A stretch of 64,000 bases of DNA. Source: Bacteroidia bacterium. Its GTDB lineage: Bacteria > Bacteroidota > Bacteroidia > JADZBD01. This document shows positions 1 to 9,303 of the stretch, piece by piece (within the stretch, counting starts at the first letter, position 1; each line of letters begins with the position of its first letter). The position numbers and the translations under genes are program-made. The stretch spans positions 62,001 to 126,000 of the forward strand of contig JADZBD010000001.1 in NCBI GenBank assembly GCA_020852255.1. The letters are read 5' to 3'. The notes under the pieces were generated by a model. That model was not told the origin of the DNA. It did not search any database and saw nothing but the letters and a program-made list of their open reading frames with translations.

Positions 1-2133
1 CTCACCTACTACCTTGAACGTTGTGCGACGGTTCTTCTGGTGGGCTGCCTCCTTCTCCTTCGTCGTCTTTAATGCATTGATGAACTTTTGACTGTGCGTA
101 ACTACCGTGCCGTCCTTCTCCGTATACGACCATGGTACCGTTTCTCCATATCCCTCTGAGGTTAACCGCTTCGGATCAATGCCCTTCGTAATAAGATACT
201 CCACTACACTCTTCGCACGACGCTTCGAAAGATCCAGGTTGTAGGAGTCTGATCCCCTCGTGTCTGTGTGAGCACTGATCTGAATGCTTACGTGCTCGTT
301 CAGCGTAAGAAAATCTGCCAACGTGTCCAAAATCTGCTTCGAACGGGGCCGCAGCGTCGCCTTGTCAAAGTCGTATTCAATGCCCTCAATCACAATCTCA
401 CCACCGGGTATCGGTGTAAGGTAAAAATCCTGAATGAAACTTTCGCTCTCTGTCTTGTCCTTCGTAGTCACTGAAGCGGCGTCGCTGAAAAACTTGTTCT
501 TCTGTGCCTTTATAAACCATTCGGCATCCTCCGGAAGCGGAGTCTCGTAATATCCTTTGTCATCGGTAATGAACATCATCGGCTCCCTGTTGAATCCCAC
601 ATCCTTAAAAGATACCAGAGCGTTCGGAATTACCTCGTTCGTCTCTGAATTATAAACCACCCCGCTTATGCTGAAAATCGGCGGATTCTTCACCACCTCG
701 TAAACTTTGTAACAATAGGTCGGCTCCGGACCGCATCCTACACACTGCTCACGGTCACTTGAGAAATACGCCGTCTTCTGATCGTTCAGAATAACAAAAT
801 ACGCATCGTCTTTGCTCGAATTAACAGGGCCTTTCATATTCACAGGCTGCCCCCATACGGTGTCCGTTTCCGTAGCGTATGTTTTGAAAATATCCAAGCC
901 CCCGAAACCCATGTGCCCGTCTGATGAAAAGTACAATGTGGTGGTTTTGCTGCTGTAAAAAGGACTTACTTCGTTCTCTGAACTGTTAATATTGCTCCCC
1001 AGGTTCACCGGGGTGCCGGGGTTGCCGTTCTCATCGAGCGAACAATACCAAATATCCATTTTACCTTTTCCGCCCGGACGATCTGATGCAAAATAGATCT
1101 TATCCTCCTCAAAATTCAGTGAAGGGTTCATGGAACGGTATCCGTCTACGTTTACTCCGGGCAGCTTCATGGGCTGAAGCCACTTGCCGTTCATGTACCT
1201 GGCCAGGTAAATATGACACTCCTTCGGATCCGCCGGATTCCAACGGGTGAAAAACAACATGTCCTTATTCACTGACAAATACGGCGATCCTTCATGCATA
1301 CCCGTGTTAACATTCCCTTCCAGCAGCATCGGTGCTGTCCAGCTCTGTCCGTTCTTCGTGATCGTAAAGATGTCGCAGAGGTAAAACGGATCCTCCTGCT
1401 CTTCTTTATCCTCAGTGTTCGTCACTTTCCCGTCCTTCCGGGCCGAGGTAATCAGCATCTCCACATTCATCTCTGCAAAAGCAGTGGCAAAGGTGGCGCT
1501 GGCTTTCGGTGAGTTCACTGTAGTGTCCATTAAGGATATCACGGTGTTCTTCTTTGTGCTGTTACTGTCCATCGCAAAATAACAACTCAGCGCTCCCGCA
1601 CTCGCCCGCTTGTATTGATAACTGCCTTTCAGGAGTGAATCCGCTGTAATAGACTCGAATATCTGCAGCGCGTCGTGATACTTTTTGTTCGTCATCAGTA
1701 TCATCCCGAACCACATCTTATCCTCCGGATACCGCTTTTCGTCAATTTTCAATGATTTACGGTACCATATCTCCGCCTTATCGTAATTACGGATCAACCG
1801 GTAACACTCTGCCACCCGGTGTACTACATAATCATAACCAATTCGCTGGGTGATGTTCTTCACCACGCTGGTATCTTCCTGCATCACTTTGGAAGTGTCT
1901 GTTCCTGTGGAATCCAGAGGGGGTACAAATGTGCGTATGTCGTACGGAAATAAATAATCTCTTGAATGCATCGTGCCCGGCTCTATCACCCGCTGGTAAT
2001 ACTCCACCGCAGAAGCGTAATCTCCTACTTTATAGGCATCTTCCGCATACTGAAGCCATTCCTTCCGTGTTTGGGAAAAGGCTAAACCGCCGCAGAGATA
2101 AAAAAGAAAGAAAACGGATAACAGCTTTTTCAT
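1..2133 (-). CDS. PorE-like OmpA-family protein with TPR, beta-propeller and regulatory-like domains (3' end cut by window)
   Basis: Open for 711 codons from ATG 2133 to the window edge with no stop, so the C-terminus is missing. The order of parts is a signal peptide (starts MKKLLSVFFLFYLCGG), TPR-like helices at about 20-180, WD40/PD40-type propeller repeats at about 200-460 (NPSLNFEEDKIYFASDRPGG is one blade), a carboxypeptidase-regulatory-like beta domain at about 475-565 and an OmpA_C peptidoglycan-binding domain from about 570 (NLDLSKRRAKSVVEYL). This is the order known for Porphyromonas gingivalis PorE, a peptidoglycan-anchored T9SS component; the assignment here is by architecture only. 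Its start overlaps the stop of the PorP/SprF gene as ATGA, so translation is probably coupled. An ordinary OmpA/PD40 paralogue rather than the core PorE is possible, since such proteins are multi-copy in this phylum. Confidence 0.85.
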   Translation of the reverse strand, partial: MKKLLSVFFLFYLCGGLAFSQTRKEWLQYAEDAYKVGDYASAVEYYQRVIEPGTMHSRDYLFPYDIRTFVPPLDSTGTDTSKVMQEDTSVVKNITQRIGYDYVVHRVAECYRLIRNYDKAEIWYRKSLKIDEKRYPEDKMWFGMILMTNKKYHDALQIFESITADSLLKGSYQYKRASAGALSCYFAMDSNSTKKNTVISLMDTTVNSPKASATFATAFAEMNVEMLITSARKDGKVTNTEDKEEQEDPFYLCDIFTITKNGQSWTAPMLLEGNVNTGMHEGSPYLSVNKDMLFFTRWNPADPKECHIYLARYMNGKWLQPMKLPGVNVDGYRSMNPSLNFEEDKIYFASDRPGGKGKMDIWYCSLDENGNPGTPVNLGSNINSSENEVSPFYSSKTTTLYFSSDGHMGFGGLDIFKTYATETDTVWGQPVNMKGPVNSSKDDAYFVILNDQKTAYFSSDREQCVGCGPEPTYCYKVYEVVKNPPIFSISGVVYNSETNEVIPNALVSFKDVGFNREPMMFITDDKGYYETPLPEDAEWFIKAQKNKFFSDAASVTTKDKTESESFIQDFYLTPIPGGEIVIEGIEYDFDKATLRPRSKQILDTLADFLTLNEHVSIQISAHTDTRGSDSYNLDLSKRRAKSVVEYLITKGIDPKRLTSEGYGETVPWSYTEKDGTVVTHSQKFINALKTTKEKEAAHQKNRRTTFKVVGE

Positions 2134-3185
2134 AAACGGGGACAATTATTTGCACGTTGCGGACCGGTTCGCCGCCCGGTGTAGGTCACGGACAGTTCAA
2201 GACCTCCGCGGTGATTGGTGTAAGGATTCAGGGATGAGGTATTAATGTCGTAACTAAGACGGTAGATCCACGGACCCATTTTCAACCCCATCTCCATCAC
2301 TATCGCGTCATCTTCACTATGGTAAAAATTCTCCTTCGCGGTTACCGGACCCGACAAGCGGAAGGTAGGACCGAAAATCAGAAATACATCCTGCTCTTTC
2401 AGGTAATAATGACCGTGCACCGAAAACGTGAATTCGCGCGCATTGGTCTGACGTAGCAGGAGAAATTTAGGCAGAAGCTGCAGCTTGTCGTTGATAGAGA
2501 AACGTACGCCCCCGTGAAAGGTGTGATGAATAGGCAAGCGGTTATCGGTTCCATAAAACGATTCCTTCGGGCGCGTCAGGTGCCGCACACTGTATCCGAA
2601 AAAGGGATTCACACGTACCGCGTCTTTGGCATAATAATAAATGAATCCTGCATTCAGATCCGGCATGAAAATGCCTTCATCTCCCATCGTCTCTCCTGAA
2701 GGTATGCTGGTATCAAAATACCCTCCGTTGGAATAGCTGTATTGCTCGTCCCAGGTAAGTTTGGAAAACTGAATACTCTTCTGTATAAATCCCAACTGAG
2801 CTCCCATGGAAATATGGTGGTATTCTTTCTCCTTGTCCAGGATCAGATCATAGGATCCGGAGGCAAGAAAACTGAAAACGTTGTAGTTGCCTGTGCCCGC
2901 TCTGTAATCCATCAGCTGCCCGCCGGCCGCAAACTTTCCCAGCGGCATGTCGAAAGATCCGGCAAAGGTCTGGAAGGGATGATGCGCGATGGCACTCCAC
3001 TGCGTGCGATAGTGCGCATGCACACGGTAATAGCCTTCAAACAAGCCGGTCATAGCCGGATTTACATTCAGCGACGCGCCGTCGTATTGTGTCAGGTGAA
3101 AATCCTGGGAGCGCATCATCGTTCCGGCCAAAAACAGGGCCAGTACCGGAACGGATTTTATCATGGTTCTCATAGTGCTTTTCAT
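2130..3185 (-). CDS. PorP/SprF family type IX secretion membrane protein
   Basis: A 351-residue protein with a signal peptide followed by the family hallmark near the N-terminus: a QYDGASLNVNPAMTG segment and a YRTQWSAI stretch (residues about 33-65). The rest is beta-rich with alternating aromatic residues, as expected for an outer-membrane barrel. In Flavobacterium johnsoniae SprF is needed to secrete the adhesin SprB, and PorP is a T9SS component in Porphyromonas; PorP/SprF paralogues usually lie next to a large type B cargo gene. Here the PKD cargo gene ends 14 nt upstream and the PorE-like gene overlaps the stop by 4 nt. ATG 3185 is taken as start; an in-frame ATG at 3173 (MRTMIK) would give an equally good signal peptide. 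It probably serves the upstream cargo specifically. Confidence 0.9.
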   Translation of the reverse strand: MKSTMRTMIKSVPVLALFLAGTMMRSQDFHLTQYDGASLNVNPAMTGLFEGYYRVHAHYRTQWSAIAHHPFQTFAGSFDMPLGKFAAGGQLMDYRAGTGNYNVFSFLASGSYDLILDKEKEYHHISMGAQLGFIQKSIQFSKLTWDEQYSYSNGGYFDTSIPSGETMGDEGIFMPDLNAGFIYYYAKDAVRVNPFFGYSVRHLTRPKESFYGTDNRLPIHHTFHGGVRFSINDKLQLLPKFLLLRQTNAREFTFSVHGHYYLKEQDVFLIFGPTFRLSGPVTAKENFYHSEDDAIVMEMGLKMGPWIYRLSYDINTSSLNPYTNHRGGLELSVTYTGRRTGPQRANNCPRL

Positions 3186-3199
3186 TGGGGTTGCTGCGC

Positions 3200-6100
3200 T
3201 TATCTCACCAGGGTAACATCTCCCTTCAGAACGTGCGAAACGTCATCCTCGGTAACACCTGTCACCGTCCAGACATATACACCCAGCGGTTGTTCCTTGC
3301 CGTCGCGTGTTCCGTTCCATCCTTTCGCCTGATCATTGGAAATGAACAGCAGTTCTCCCCAGTTGTTATAGATCCGGAATTCCAGCTCCTTGAACGGACC
3401 GCCCTTAACAAGCAGTTCATCATTGAACCCGTCACCGTTGGGTGAGAAACCACTCGGTACCAGTGGCGGAAGAGCAACAATCACTTCGTGATATACCGTA
3501 TCAATACAACCATTGATATCTGTTACAATCAGCATCACTATAAAGGTTCCGCCGGTGGAATAGGCATGACTGGGATTCTGAACGTTCGAAGTAGTAGAAT
3601 CACCGAAATTCCAGAACCAGGAAATGATGTTTGTCTGTGACTGATCTGTGAAATTCACCGTTTGTCCGACCACTGCCGTATAATCATCAATACCAAAGGC
3701 AGCCAAAGGTGCAGGATTCACTGTTACCGACTGTGTTACAGTATCTGCACAACCTGCCGAATTGGTCACGATCAGGCTTACGTTGTAATTCCCTGCGCTG
3801 CCGTAATTATGCACAGGATTCTGGGAAGTGCCCGTTTGTGAATCACCAAAATTCCAGGTCCAGCCCGTGATTGTTCCGGTGAGTGTAGTGGAAGAGTCTA
3901 AAAATTGTACCCCATCGTTCTGGCAGGCATTCAGCAATCCGAAATCGGCAACCGGCTGATAATATACATTCACCGTATCTACGAGCGTATCACTGCAACC
4001 ATTGGAGGAGGTTACCACCAATGTTACAGTGTAGGTTCCGCCTGCACCGTAAATGTGCGTGGGATTCTGGTTGTTGGAGCTATTGTTGGCACCGGAGGGA
4101 GGATCTCCGAAATTCCATGTCCATCCGGTAATCACTCCCACCGTGGTGGTGGATCCGTCCGTAAATCCTGTGGGCGACCACGGACACACATTCGTGGAAG
4201 CAAACTGAGCAGTCGGTGCAGGGATGAGCGTCATGAGCAGGGAATCATGCTGCGGCAAACATCCCCCGTTATTCGTGGTATAAAAGTGCAGCCATACAGA
4301 ACCATTCGCGTTATCCGCTGCGCTGGGAACATAGGTTGGATTCAGGATAGCATTTGAGGGAAGGAACTGCCCGGTTCCGGAGCTGGTCCAGTACCCTGCT
4401 CCGGTAGTGGTAGTGGCCGAGAGCGGAATCCATGCGCCTGCACAGGCTGAATCGTTATTTGTAATTGCCACAGAAGGCGGCGGTGTGAAAAAGATGGTTA
4501 CCGTGTCGCAGGTAGGTAAACAATTCCCGTTACCGGTGGTGCAGAAAAGAAGAACCACAGATCCGTTTGCAGTATCCTGCGGCGTGGGAATGTAATTCGG
4601 GTTCACAATATTCGGGTTGGGAACAAATGTTCCGTTGCCGGTAATAATGGTCCACGATCCTCCCGTAGCCGGAGGTGTGAACGTTCCGCTGAGCGGCACA
4701 TAAGCCGTGTCCTGACAAACGAAAATATCGCTGCCTGCACTGGCGCCCGGTCCGGGCGTAAAGGTGATCACAATGGTGTCTGTATCAGCTGTACACAAGC
4801 CATTGCCGGTGGTGATAAGCAGTAAAGTAGCCGATCCGTTGCTCACCTCCAAAGGCGTAGGCGTGTACGTAGGATTGAGTACGGTGTTACTGGGCGTGAA
4901 TGTTCCGTTTCCGATCCATAAACCGCCGGTAGCATTCAGTACGGTACCTCCCAGGGCTATGGTTGGACTATTCGTACAGGCAATCGTGTCATTCCCGGCA
5001 TTGGCAATGGGCCTGCCCTGAATGGTGATCACCTGTGTAATGGTATCTACACATCCGGCGGTGGAACCAATGATGAGTGTAACCGTATAGGTTCCCCCGT
5101 TATTGTAAATATGATACGGGTTCTGCTGCGTGGAGGTATTATTCGGCCCTGATGGCGGATCACCGAAATTCCAGGTCCATGCATTGATGTTATTGCCCGG
5201 CGAAGCCGTGGACGCATCTGTAAAAAACACGGTATCTCCTGCACATACCGGAGCGGTGTTTGTAAAGCCTGCCGCAGTGGAAGCAATTGAAATAGTATCG
5301 TAGGCGGTATCCGCGCAGGCTGTTCCCCAGTTGGATATAAGCATTACGGTGTAAGGACCCACGCCCGGATAAGTGTAGCAGGGAGGATTCGCTGAATAGG
5401 AAGTATCCGTTGTTACAGAAAGATCACCGAAGTTCCAGAAATAGGAACTGGCAGGAGGGGCCGTGGTATTGTTGAAACATACGGTGTTTCCGCCCGAACA
5501 ATTACCCTGCGGCGTGAAGGACGCTACAGCCAGGGGCGGACAATAGACCACATTGAACTGGAAATCGCGAAGGATCTCGCCGATTTTTTGCCCATTCCGG
5601 AATTCCTCGCATTTAATCCCAACCACAAACTGACCAACATAAGGCGGACTTCCGTTGAGCAATCCCGTGCCCTGGTTAATGGTTAGCGCTCCCGGAGGAC
5701 CTCCCAGCGCATTGGTAGGTCCATACATAAAGGTGGGAGGATTACCCGGATTGGTATTACTCCAGGTGATGGGAGTAAAAGTGGCTACGTTCAGCGGGAA
5801 CGTAGGTGCATTATCATCAAATGGTGTATAAAGAGAGTAAACAAGCGAATCGCCGTCGGCGTCCGTAGCACTGTGATCAAAATTCAGCGGCTGGTTCTGA
5901 CAAACAAACACCGGCGGAAACTGAGACCATTGAGGAGAGGAGTTAGTGAGCCATTGGGTGTTGTCGGGGATGTAGGTATACCAGGTTTCTCCGGTTGCCA
6001 GGGGATTCACTACGTTCCCAAGGGAAGAGTTGCGGCAGCAATACTGAAAATACACATGGTATCCTCCCGGATTGGGAGGAATATTATTGACCACGCGGGA

Positions 6101-6415
6101 ATAAATGGCTTCTTCCAGACAGATACCCGGATTCGTAACACAGGTATCAATATTCAGAGGAACGAATGAAGCGCCGGGGAAAGGAATGCTCACTGTGGTA
6201 AATGCCGTTCCGTTGGGAAGACGCACAAGAATATTCGCAGTTCCCGGGAAGGAGGCATTACCGGGAGCGCAATCACGGTACAACTTCAGGATGAAACGGT
6301 AGGTGGAACCTCCCAGGTGCTCATAGGTCAGCGAGCCTCCCACAATGTGGGTTGCGAAGGCTGTGACGGGGGCAATAAAAAGAACTAAAATGAGAAGGGG
6401 TAAGAATTTTCTCAT
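3200..6415 (-). CDS. Large PKD-domain secreted protein with T9SS type B C-terminal domain
   Basis: A 1071-residue secreted protein. A signal peptide (MRKFLPLLILVLFIAPVTAFA) is followed by an N-terminal domain beginning THIVGGSLTYEHLGG with a LYRDC motif, common on large Bacteroidota surface proteins. Five PKD domains are marked by WNFGD motifs. Between the second and third PKD domains lie three tandem units of about 75-80 residues with the pattern GNGTF.P...NP.Y.P and a Cys near the end. The C-terminus, from PSGFSPNGDGFNDE through IYNNWGELLF to GVYVWTVTG, is the gliding-motility-associated type B sorting domain. The protein is therefore exported by the T9SS and probably kept at the cell surface as an adhesin or filament component. 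It is first in an operon with PorP/SprF and PorE-like genes. The precise role is not known. Confidence 0.93.
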   Translation of the reverse strand: MRKFLPLLILVLFIAPVTAFATHIVGGSLTYEHLGGSTYRFILKLYRDCAPGNASFPGTANILVRLPNGTAFTTVSIPFPGASFVPLNIDTCVTNPGICLEEAIYSRVVNNIPPNPGGYHVYFQYCCRNSSLGNVVNPLATGETWYTYIPDNTQWLTNSSPQWSQFPPVFVCQNQPLNFDHSATDADGDSLVYSLYTPFDDNAPTFPLNVATFTPITWSNTNPGNPPTFMYGPTNALGGPPGALTINQGTGLLNGSPPYVGQFVVGIKCEEFRNGQKIGEILRDFQFNVVYCPPLAVASFTPQGNCSGGNTVCFNNTTAPPASSYFWNFGDLSVTTDTSYSANPPCYTYPGVGPYTVMLISNWGTACADTAYDTISIASTAAGFTNTAPVCAGDTVFFTDASTASPGNNINAWTWNFGDPPSGPNNTSTQQNPYHIYNNGGTYTVTLIIGSTAGCVDTITQVITIQGRPIANAGNDTIACTNSPTIALGGTVLNATGGLWIGNGTFTPSNTVLNPTYTPTPLEVSNGSATLLLITTGNGLCTADTDTIVITFTPGPGASAGSDIFVCQDTAYVPLSGTFTPPATGGSWTIITGNGTFVPNPNIVNPNYIPTPQDTANGSVVLLFCTTGNGNCLPTCDTVTIFFTPPPSVAITNNDSACAGAWIPLSATTTTGAGYWTSSGTGQFLPSNAILNPTYVPSAADNANGSVWLHFYTTNNGGCLPQHDSLLMTLIPAPTAQFASTNVCPWSPTGFTDGSTTTVGVITGWTWNFGDPPSGANNSSNNQNPTHIYGAGGTYTVTLVVTSSNGCSDTLVDTVNVYYQPVADFGLLNACQNDGVQFLDSSTTLTGTITGWTWNFGDSQTGTSQNPVHNYGSAGNYNVSLIVTNSAGCADTVTQSVTVNPAPLAAFGIDDYTAVVGQTVNFTDQSQTNIISWFWNFGDSTTSNVQNPSHAYSTGGTFIVMLIVTDINGCIDTVYHEVIVALPPLVPSGFSPNGDGFNDELLVKGGPFKELEFRIYNNWGELLFISNDQAKGWNGTRDGKEQPLGVYVWTVTGVTEDDVSHVLKGDVTLVR

Positions 6416-6639
6416 GATCCGGTGAATTTAGGGTGCATAAAAATATAAAAAAATACTGAAAACCAGTGGGTTTACTCAACTTTGCCCATCTTTTCCAGTA
6501 TCCGCAAAACAGACGTATCCAAAGGCAATAAGGTTGGTTACTGGTTCAAAAATTCATTCACCTTGACAAAACCATTTAACTTATTGATTTTATGGCATTT
6601 AACTAAATATCGAGGCGCCGGACCTCACCGGTCTATTTC

Positions 6640-6647
6640 TATATTTG
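6640..6647 (+). promoter_or_regulatory. -7 promoter box TATATTTG, 4 nt before the start codon
   Basis: Matches the Bacteroidota sigma-A -7 consensus TAnnTTTG exactly. It ends 4 nt before ATG 6652, which puts the expected transcription start at or next to the start codon. No clear -33 TTG is seen. Confidence 0.6.
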
Positions 6648-6651
6648 CGGA

Positions 6652-8601
6652 ATGGCGAAAAAAGGCAAGGCAATAAGTCAAACTCCAAGGGGTTCATTGT
6701 TCCGGCAATACCGTACCATTTGCCTGACCCTGGCAGCCACTGCTTTTTTCCTCTATTTCAATACTCTGGGGCACGAATATGCCTTCGATGATTCGGTAGC
6801 CATTACTGCGAACGAATTCACAAAAAAAGGGGTTCAGGGTATTCCGGATCTGATGACGAAGGACCTTTTTGCGGGGATTTACGGGCAGGGGCTGGAGATC
6901 GGGGGTGGCCGGTGGCGACCACTTTCGCTGGTTACTTACGCCATTGAATGGGAGATAATGGGTGGGCCCTCGCCGGGACTAAGTCATTTTATTAATGTAC
7001 TGCTTTACTCCGTTTGTATAGTAATGCTTTTCCTGGCGCTCATCCGGCTCACAGAACATCCCTTACTTGCGTTGATGACTTCGGTACTTTTTCTGGTTCA
7101 TCCGCTGCATTCGGAGGTAGTAGCGAATATCAAATCAAGGGATGAGATCTTCTCTCTTCTTTTTATTCTGGCGTCTGTTTGGTACCTGCTGAGCGACCGT
7201 GCGGGTGTCCAATGGAAAGCGGCTTCTTTTTTCGCACTGGCGCTACTCTCGAAGGAGAACGGAATACTTTTCCTGTTGTTCTTTCCTTTCCTTCTTTTTC
7301 TGATCCGGAAGCTTCCGGTAAGGGATGCGCTGAAACGCTCACTGCCGCTACTCATTACCGGTTTAGTTTATCTTATCATCCGGTCTGTGCTGGTGGGAAC
7401 AGTGGGCGACAAAAGTACGGCAGACCTGATGGAAAATCATTTGTTCGGTACAGGATTCGGAGAACGGACCGCGAGCGTTGCACTTATTTTCTGGGAATAT
7501 CTATGCCTCTTTTTCTTTCCGCATCCGCTCTCCAGCGATTACTCTTTTAATCAGATTCCTGTTGTGGGTTGGGCGGATTACCGTGCGATCCTTTCATTTG
7601 TTGTTCACGGGGCGCTGTTGGTTATCGCTGTGCTTATTCTGAAACGTTCCCCGCGCGAAAGAAATTCCGGAATTACCCTCTCCGACATGATTGCTTTCGG
7701 TATCCTGTTCTATCTCATTCAACTTTCACTGGTTTCGAACCTGCTGTTCAATGTTGGTGCTCCGCTGGGAGAACGATTTACCTTTACGGCAAGCCTGGGC
7801 GCCTGCCTGGCGGTGTGCGCGTTGGTACTTTGGTTGCTGAAAACCTCCATAAAAGAAGCAGAATGGAAGAGCAAACCGATGTTGATCATTCTTCTTCTGT
7901 CAGTACCGCTTGCTCTAAAAACCTTTTCACGCAATCCCGACTGGAAGAATAATCTTACACTCTTTGCGGCCGATATCCATCACGCGCCGAACAGTGCAAA
8001 GGTTCACTTCTATCTGGGTAATTCCCTTTACAACGCGGCAATGGATAATAAAGGCCTTCCCGAATACAAAGAGCAGTTACTGGCTTCAAGGGGGCCACTT
8101 CACCGCGCCACTCAGATTCATCCCGGCTTTCATCACGCCTGGAACAAACTGGGAACAGTGTATGCAGAACTGAAAATGCCGGACAGTGCCATCGTTTGCC
8201 TTGAAACTGCTCTGGCTGCCGTACCCGAAAACATCAATTTGAAATCAGGAGAAAAAGATAAGGTGCTCTCAATGGACAGAACGGGTGTAGATGCTCTGGC
8301 CACGCTGGGATCCGTTTACGGAGAACAGAAAGGCGATTTTACTAAAGCGATCTATTACCTGAATGAATCTCTGCGGTTCAATCCCAACAACTTCCCTGCC
8401 CTGCAGAACCTGGGGATCGCCTATGCAATGAAAGGAGACACTCCGAATGCCATTGCGGCCTTTGAACGTGCTGCCGCACTGGATCCCAACAACGGGCAAA
8501 CCTACCTGAACCTTGGAAAACTGTACGGAAATTCAGGAGACATGAAGCGCGCGAATATGTATTTTGAAAAAGCGAAATCCCTGGGAGTTGAGGTTCGTTG
8601 A
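6652..8601 (+). CDS. TMTC-like membrane glycosyltransferase (GT-C fold) with C-terminal TPR repeats
   Basis: A 649-residue protein. The N-terminal two thirds hold about ten hydrophobic segments. The first extracytoplasmic loop carries YAFDDSVAI, the acidic pair typical of GT-C enzymes that use polyprenyl-phosphate sugars. From about residue 435 the chain turns soluble and carries TPR units (for example FHHAWNKLGTVYAELKMPDS, then a run near ALQNLGIAYAMKGDTPNAI). This layout matches the TMTC/TPR O-mannosyltransferase-like proteins common in Bacteroidota; the acceptor is unknown. The start is fixed by a TATATTTG box 4 nt upstream. The stop abuts the stop of the convergent gene at 8602 with no spacer. 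It could also be a non-catalytic TPR membrane protein, because only the fold and loop motif are seen. Confidence 0.82.
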   Translation: MAKKGKAISQTPRGSLFRQYRTICLTLAATAFFLYFNTLGHEYAFDDSVAITANEFTKKGVQGIPDLMTKDLFAGIYGQGLEIGGGRWRPLSLVTYAIEWEIMGGPSPGLSHFINVLLYSVCIVMLFLALIRLTEHPLLALMTSVLFLVHPLHSEVVANIKSRDEIFSLLFILASVWYLLSDRAGVQWKAASFFALALLSKENGILFLLFFPFLLFLIRKLPVRDALKRSLPLLITGLVYLIIRSVLVGTVGDKSTADLMENHLFGTGFGERTASVALIFWEYLCLFFFPHPLSSDYSFNQIPVVGWADYRAILSFVVHGALLVIAVLILKRSPRERNSGITLSDMIAFGILFYLIQLSLVSNLLFNVGAPLGERFTFTASLGACLAVCALVLWLLKTSIKEAEWKSKPMLIILLLSVPLALKTFSRNPDWKNNLTLFAADIHHAPNSAKVHFYLGNSLYNAAMDNKGLPEYKEQLLASRGPLHRATQIHPGFHHAWNKLGTVYAELKMPDSAIVCLETALAAVPENINLKSGEKDKVLSMDRTGVDALATLGSVYGEQKGDFTKAIYYLNESLRFNPNNFPALQNLGIAYAMKGDTPNAIAAFERAAALDPNNGQTYLNLGKLYGNSGDMKRANMYFEKAKSLGVEVR

Positions 8602-9297
8602 TTAGTAGCCCACTTTTCGCTTCCCTGTTTCAGCCAAAAATATTCTCACGGGATCAAGAATCTTTGCGTTTCCGCCGGGCATCACCACAGCGGCATCCAC
8701 AATGGTAATAGAGGAGCCGGGGTTCAGAAGAAAAAGTTTTTCCCGCATGGTCAGGTTAAACTTATTTCCGGCGGTGGTTAACGTATCAGTTTGTCCCGAT
8801 GCGTCTGTATAAACCATAGAGAAACCGGTCACCGGCAAAAACACTTTCTGACTTTCGAGAAAAGCTGTGATTCCGTTTCGGATGTGAAGATCCCAGAGAT
8901 CCATTACAGAATCCCTTTTCACGCCGCAGACTTTAAGAACAGGTTGCGGGGCGCGGCGTATGGTATACTTTCGTGTAAAACAAACGGCTCGTGTTCCGTC
9001 CGGAAGGATCTCCAGCACGGTAATCAATGCAGAAACATCTTTTTCATCTACTGTAACAGAAAACAGGCTGTCTTTTCTTTTGATCTTTCCACCCGTCACC
9101 ATGATCCCGCCTACCTTAAATTCCCCGGTGACTCTGAGTACGAAATAATTTTCCTGTTCTGTCCACAATGCCGAATCATTGGGCCATAAAGAAACCCGCA
9201 TCGCATCGTCTTTTACCTTAAACACCACCGTATCCTGCGCCTTAGCAGGAAGGATCAAGAGTAGAAAGCAACCCGCTGACAATAACGGTAGGCGCAT
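8602..9297 (-). CDS. Secreted protein of unknown function, last gene of ECF sigma operon
   Basis: A 231-residue protein with a clear signal peptide (MRLPLLSAGCFLLLILPAKAQ). The mature part is beta-rich (KVKDDAMRVSLWPNDSALWT, then two Ig-like stretches) with no motif I recognise. It could be a gliding-motility GldM-like beta domain or a similar small periplasmic protein, but this is a guess. Its start is 6 nt after the stop of the membrane protein at 9304, so it belongs to the sigma-factor operon. It is probably either a regulated output or part of the signal-sensing set. Confidence 0.75.
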   Translation of the reverse strand: MRLPLLSAGCFLLLILPAKAQDTVVFKVKDDAMRVSLWPNDSALWTEQENYFVLRVTGEFKVGGIMVTGGKIKRKDSLFSVTVDEKDVSALITVLEILPDGTRAVCFTRKYTIRRAPQPVLKVCGVKRDSVMDLWDLHIRNGITAFLESQKVFLPVTGFSMVYTDASGQTDTLTTAGNKFNLTMREKLFLLNPGSSITIVDAAVVMPGGNAKILDPVRIFLAETGKRKVGY

Positions 9298-9303
9298 GTG
9301 TTC

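Noticed and set aside
3200-6415. Possible CRISPR or DNA repeat array because of periodic repeats
   Set aside because: The periodicity comes from PKD and related protein repeats; spacing and sequence vary as expected for protein domains.
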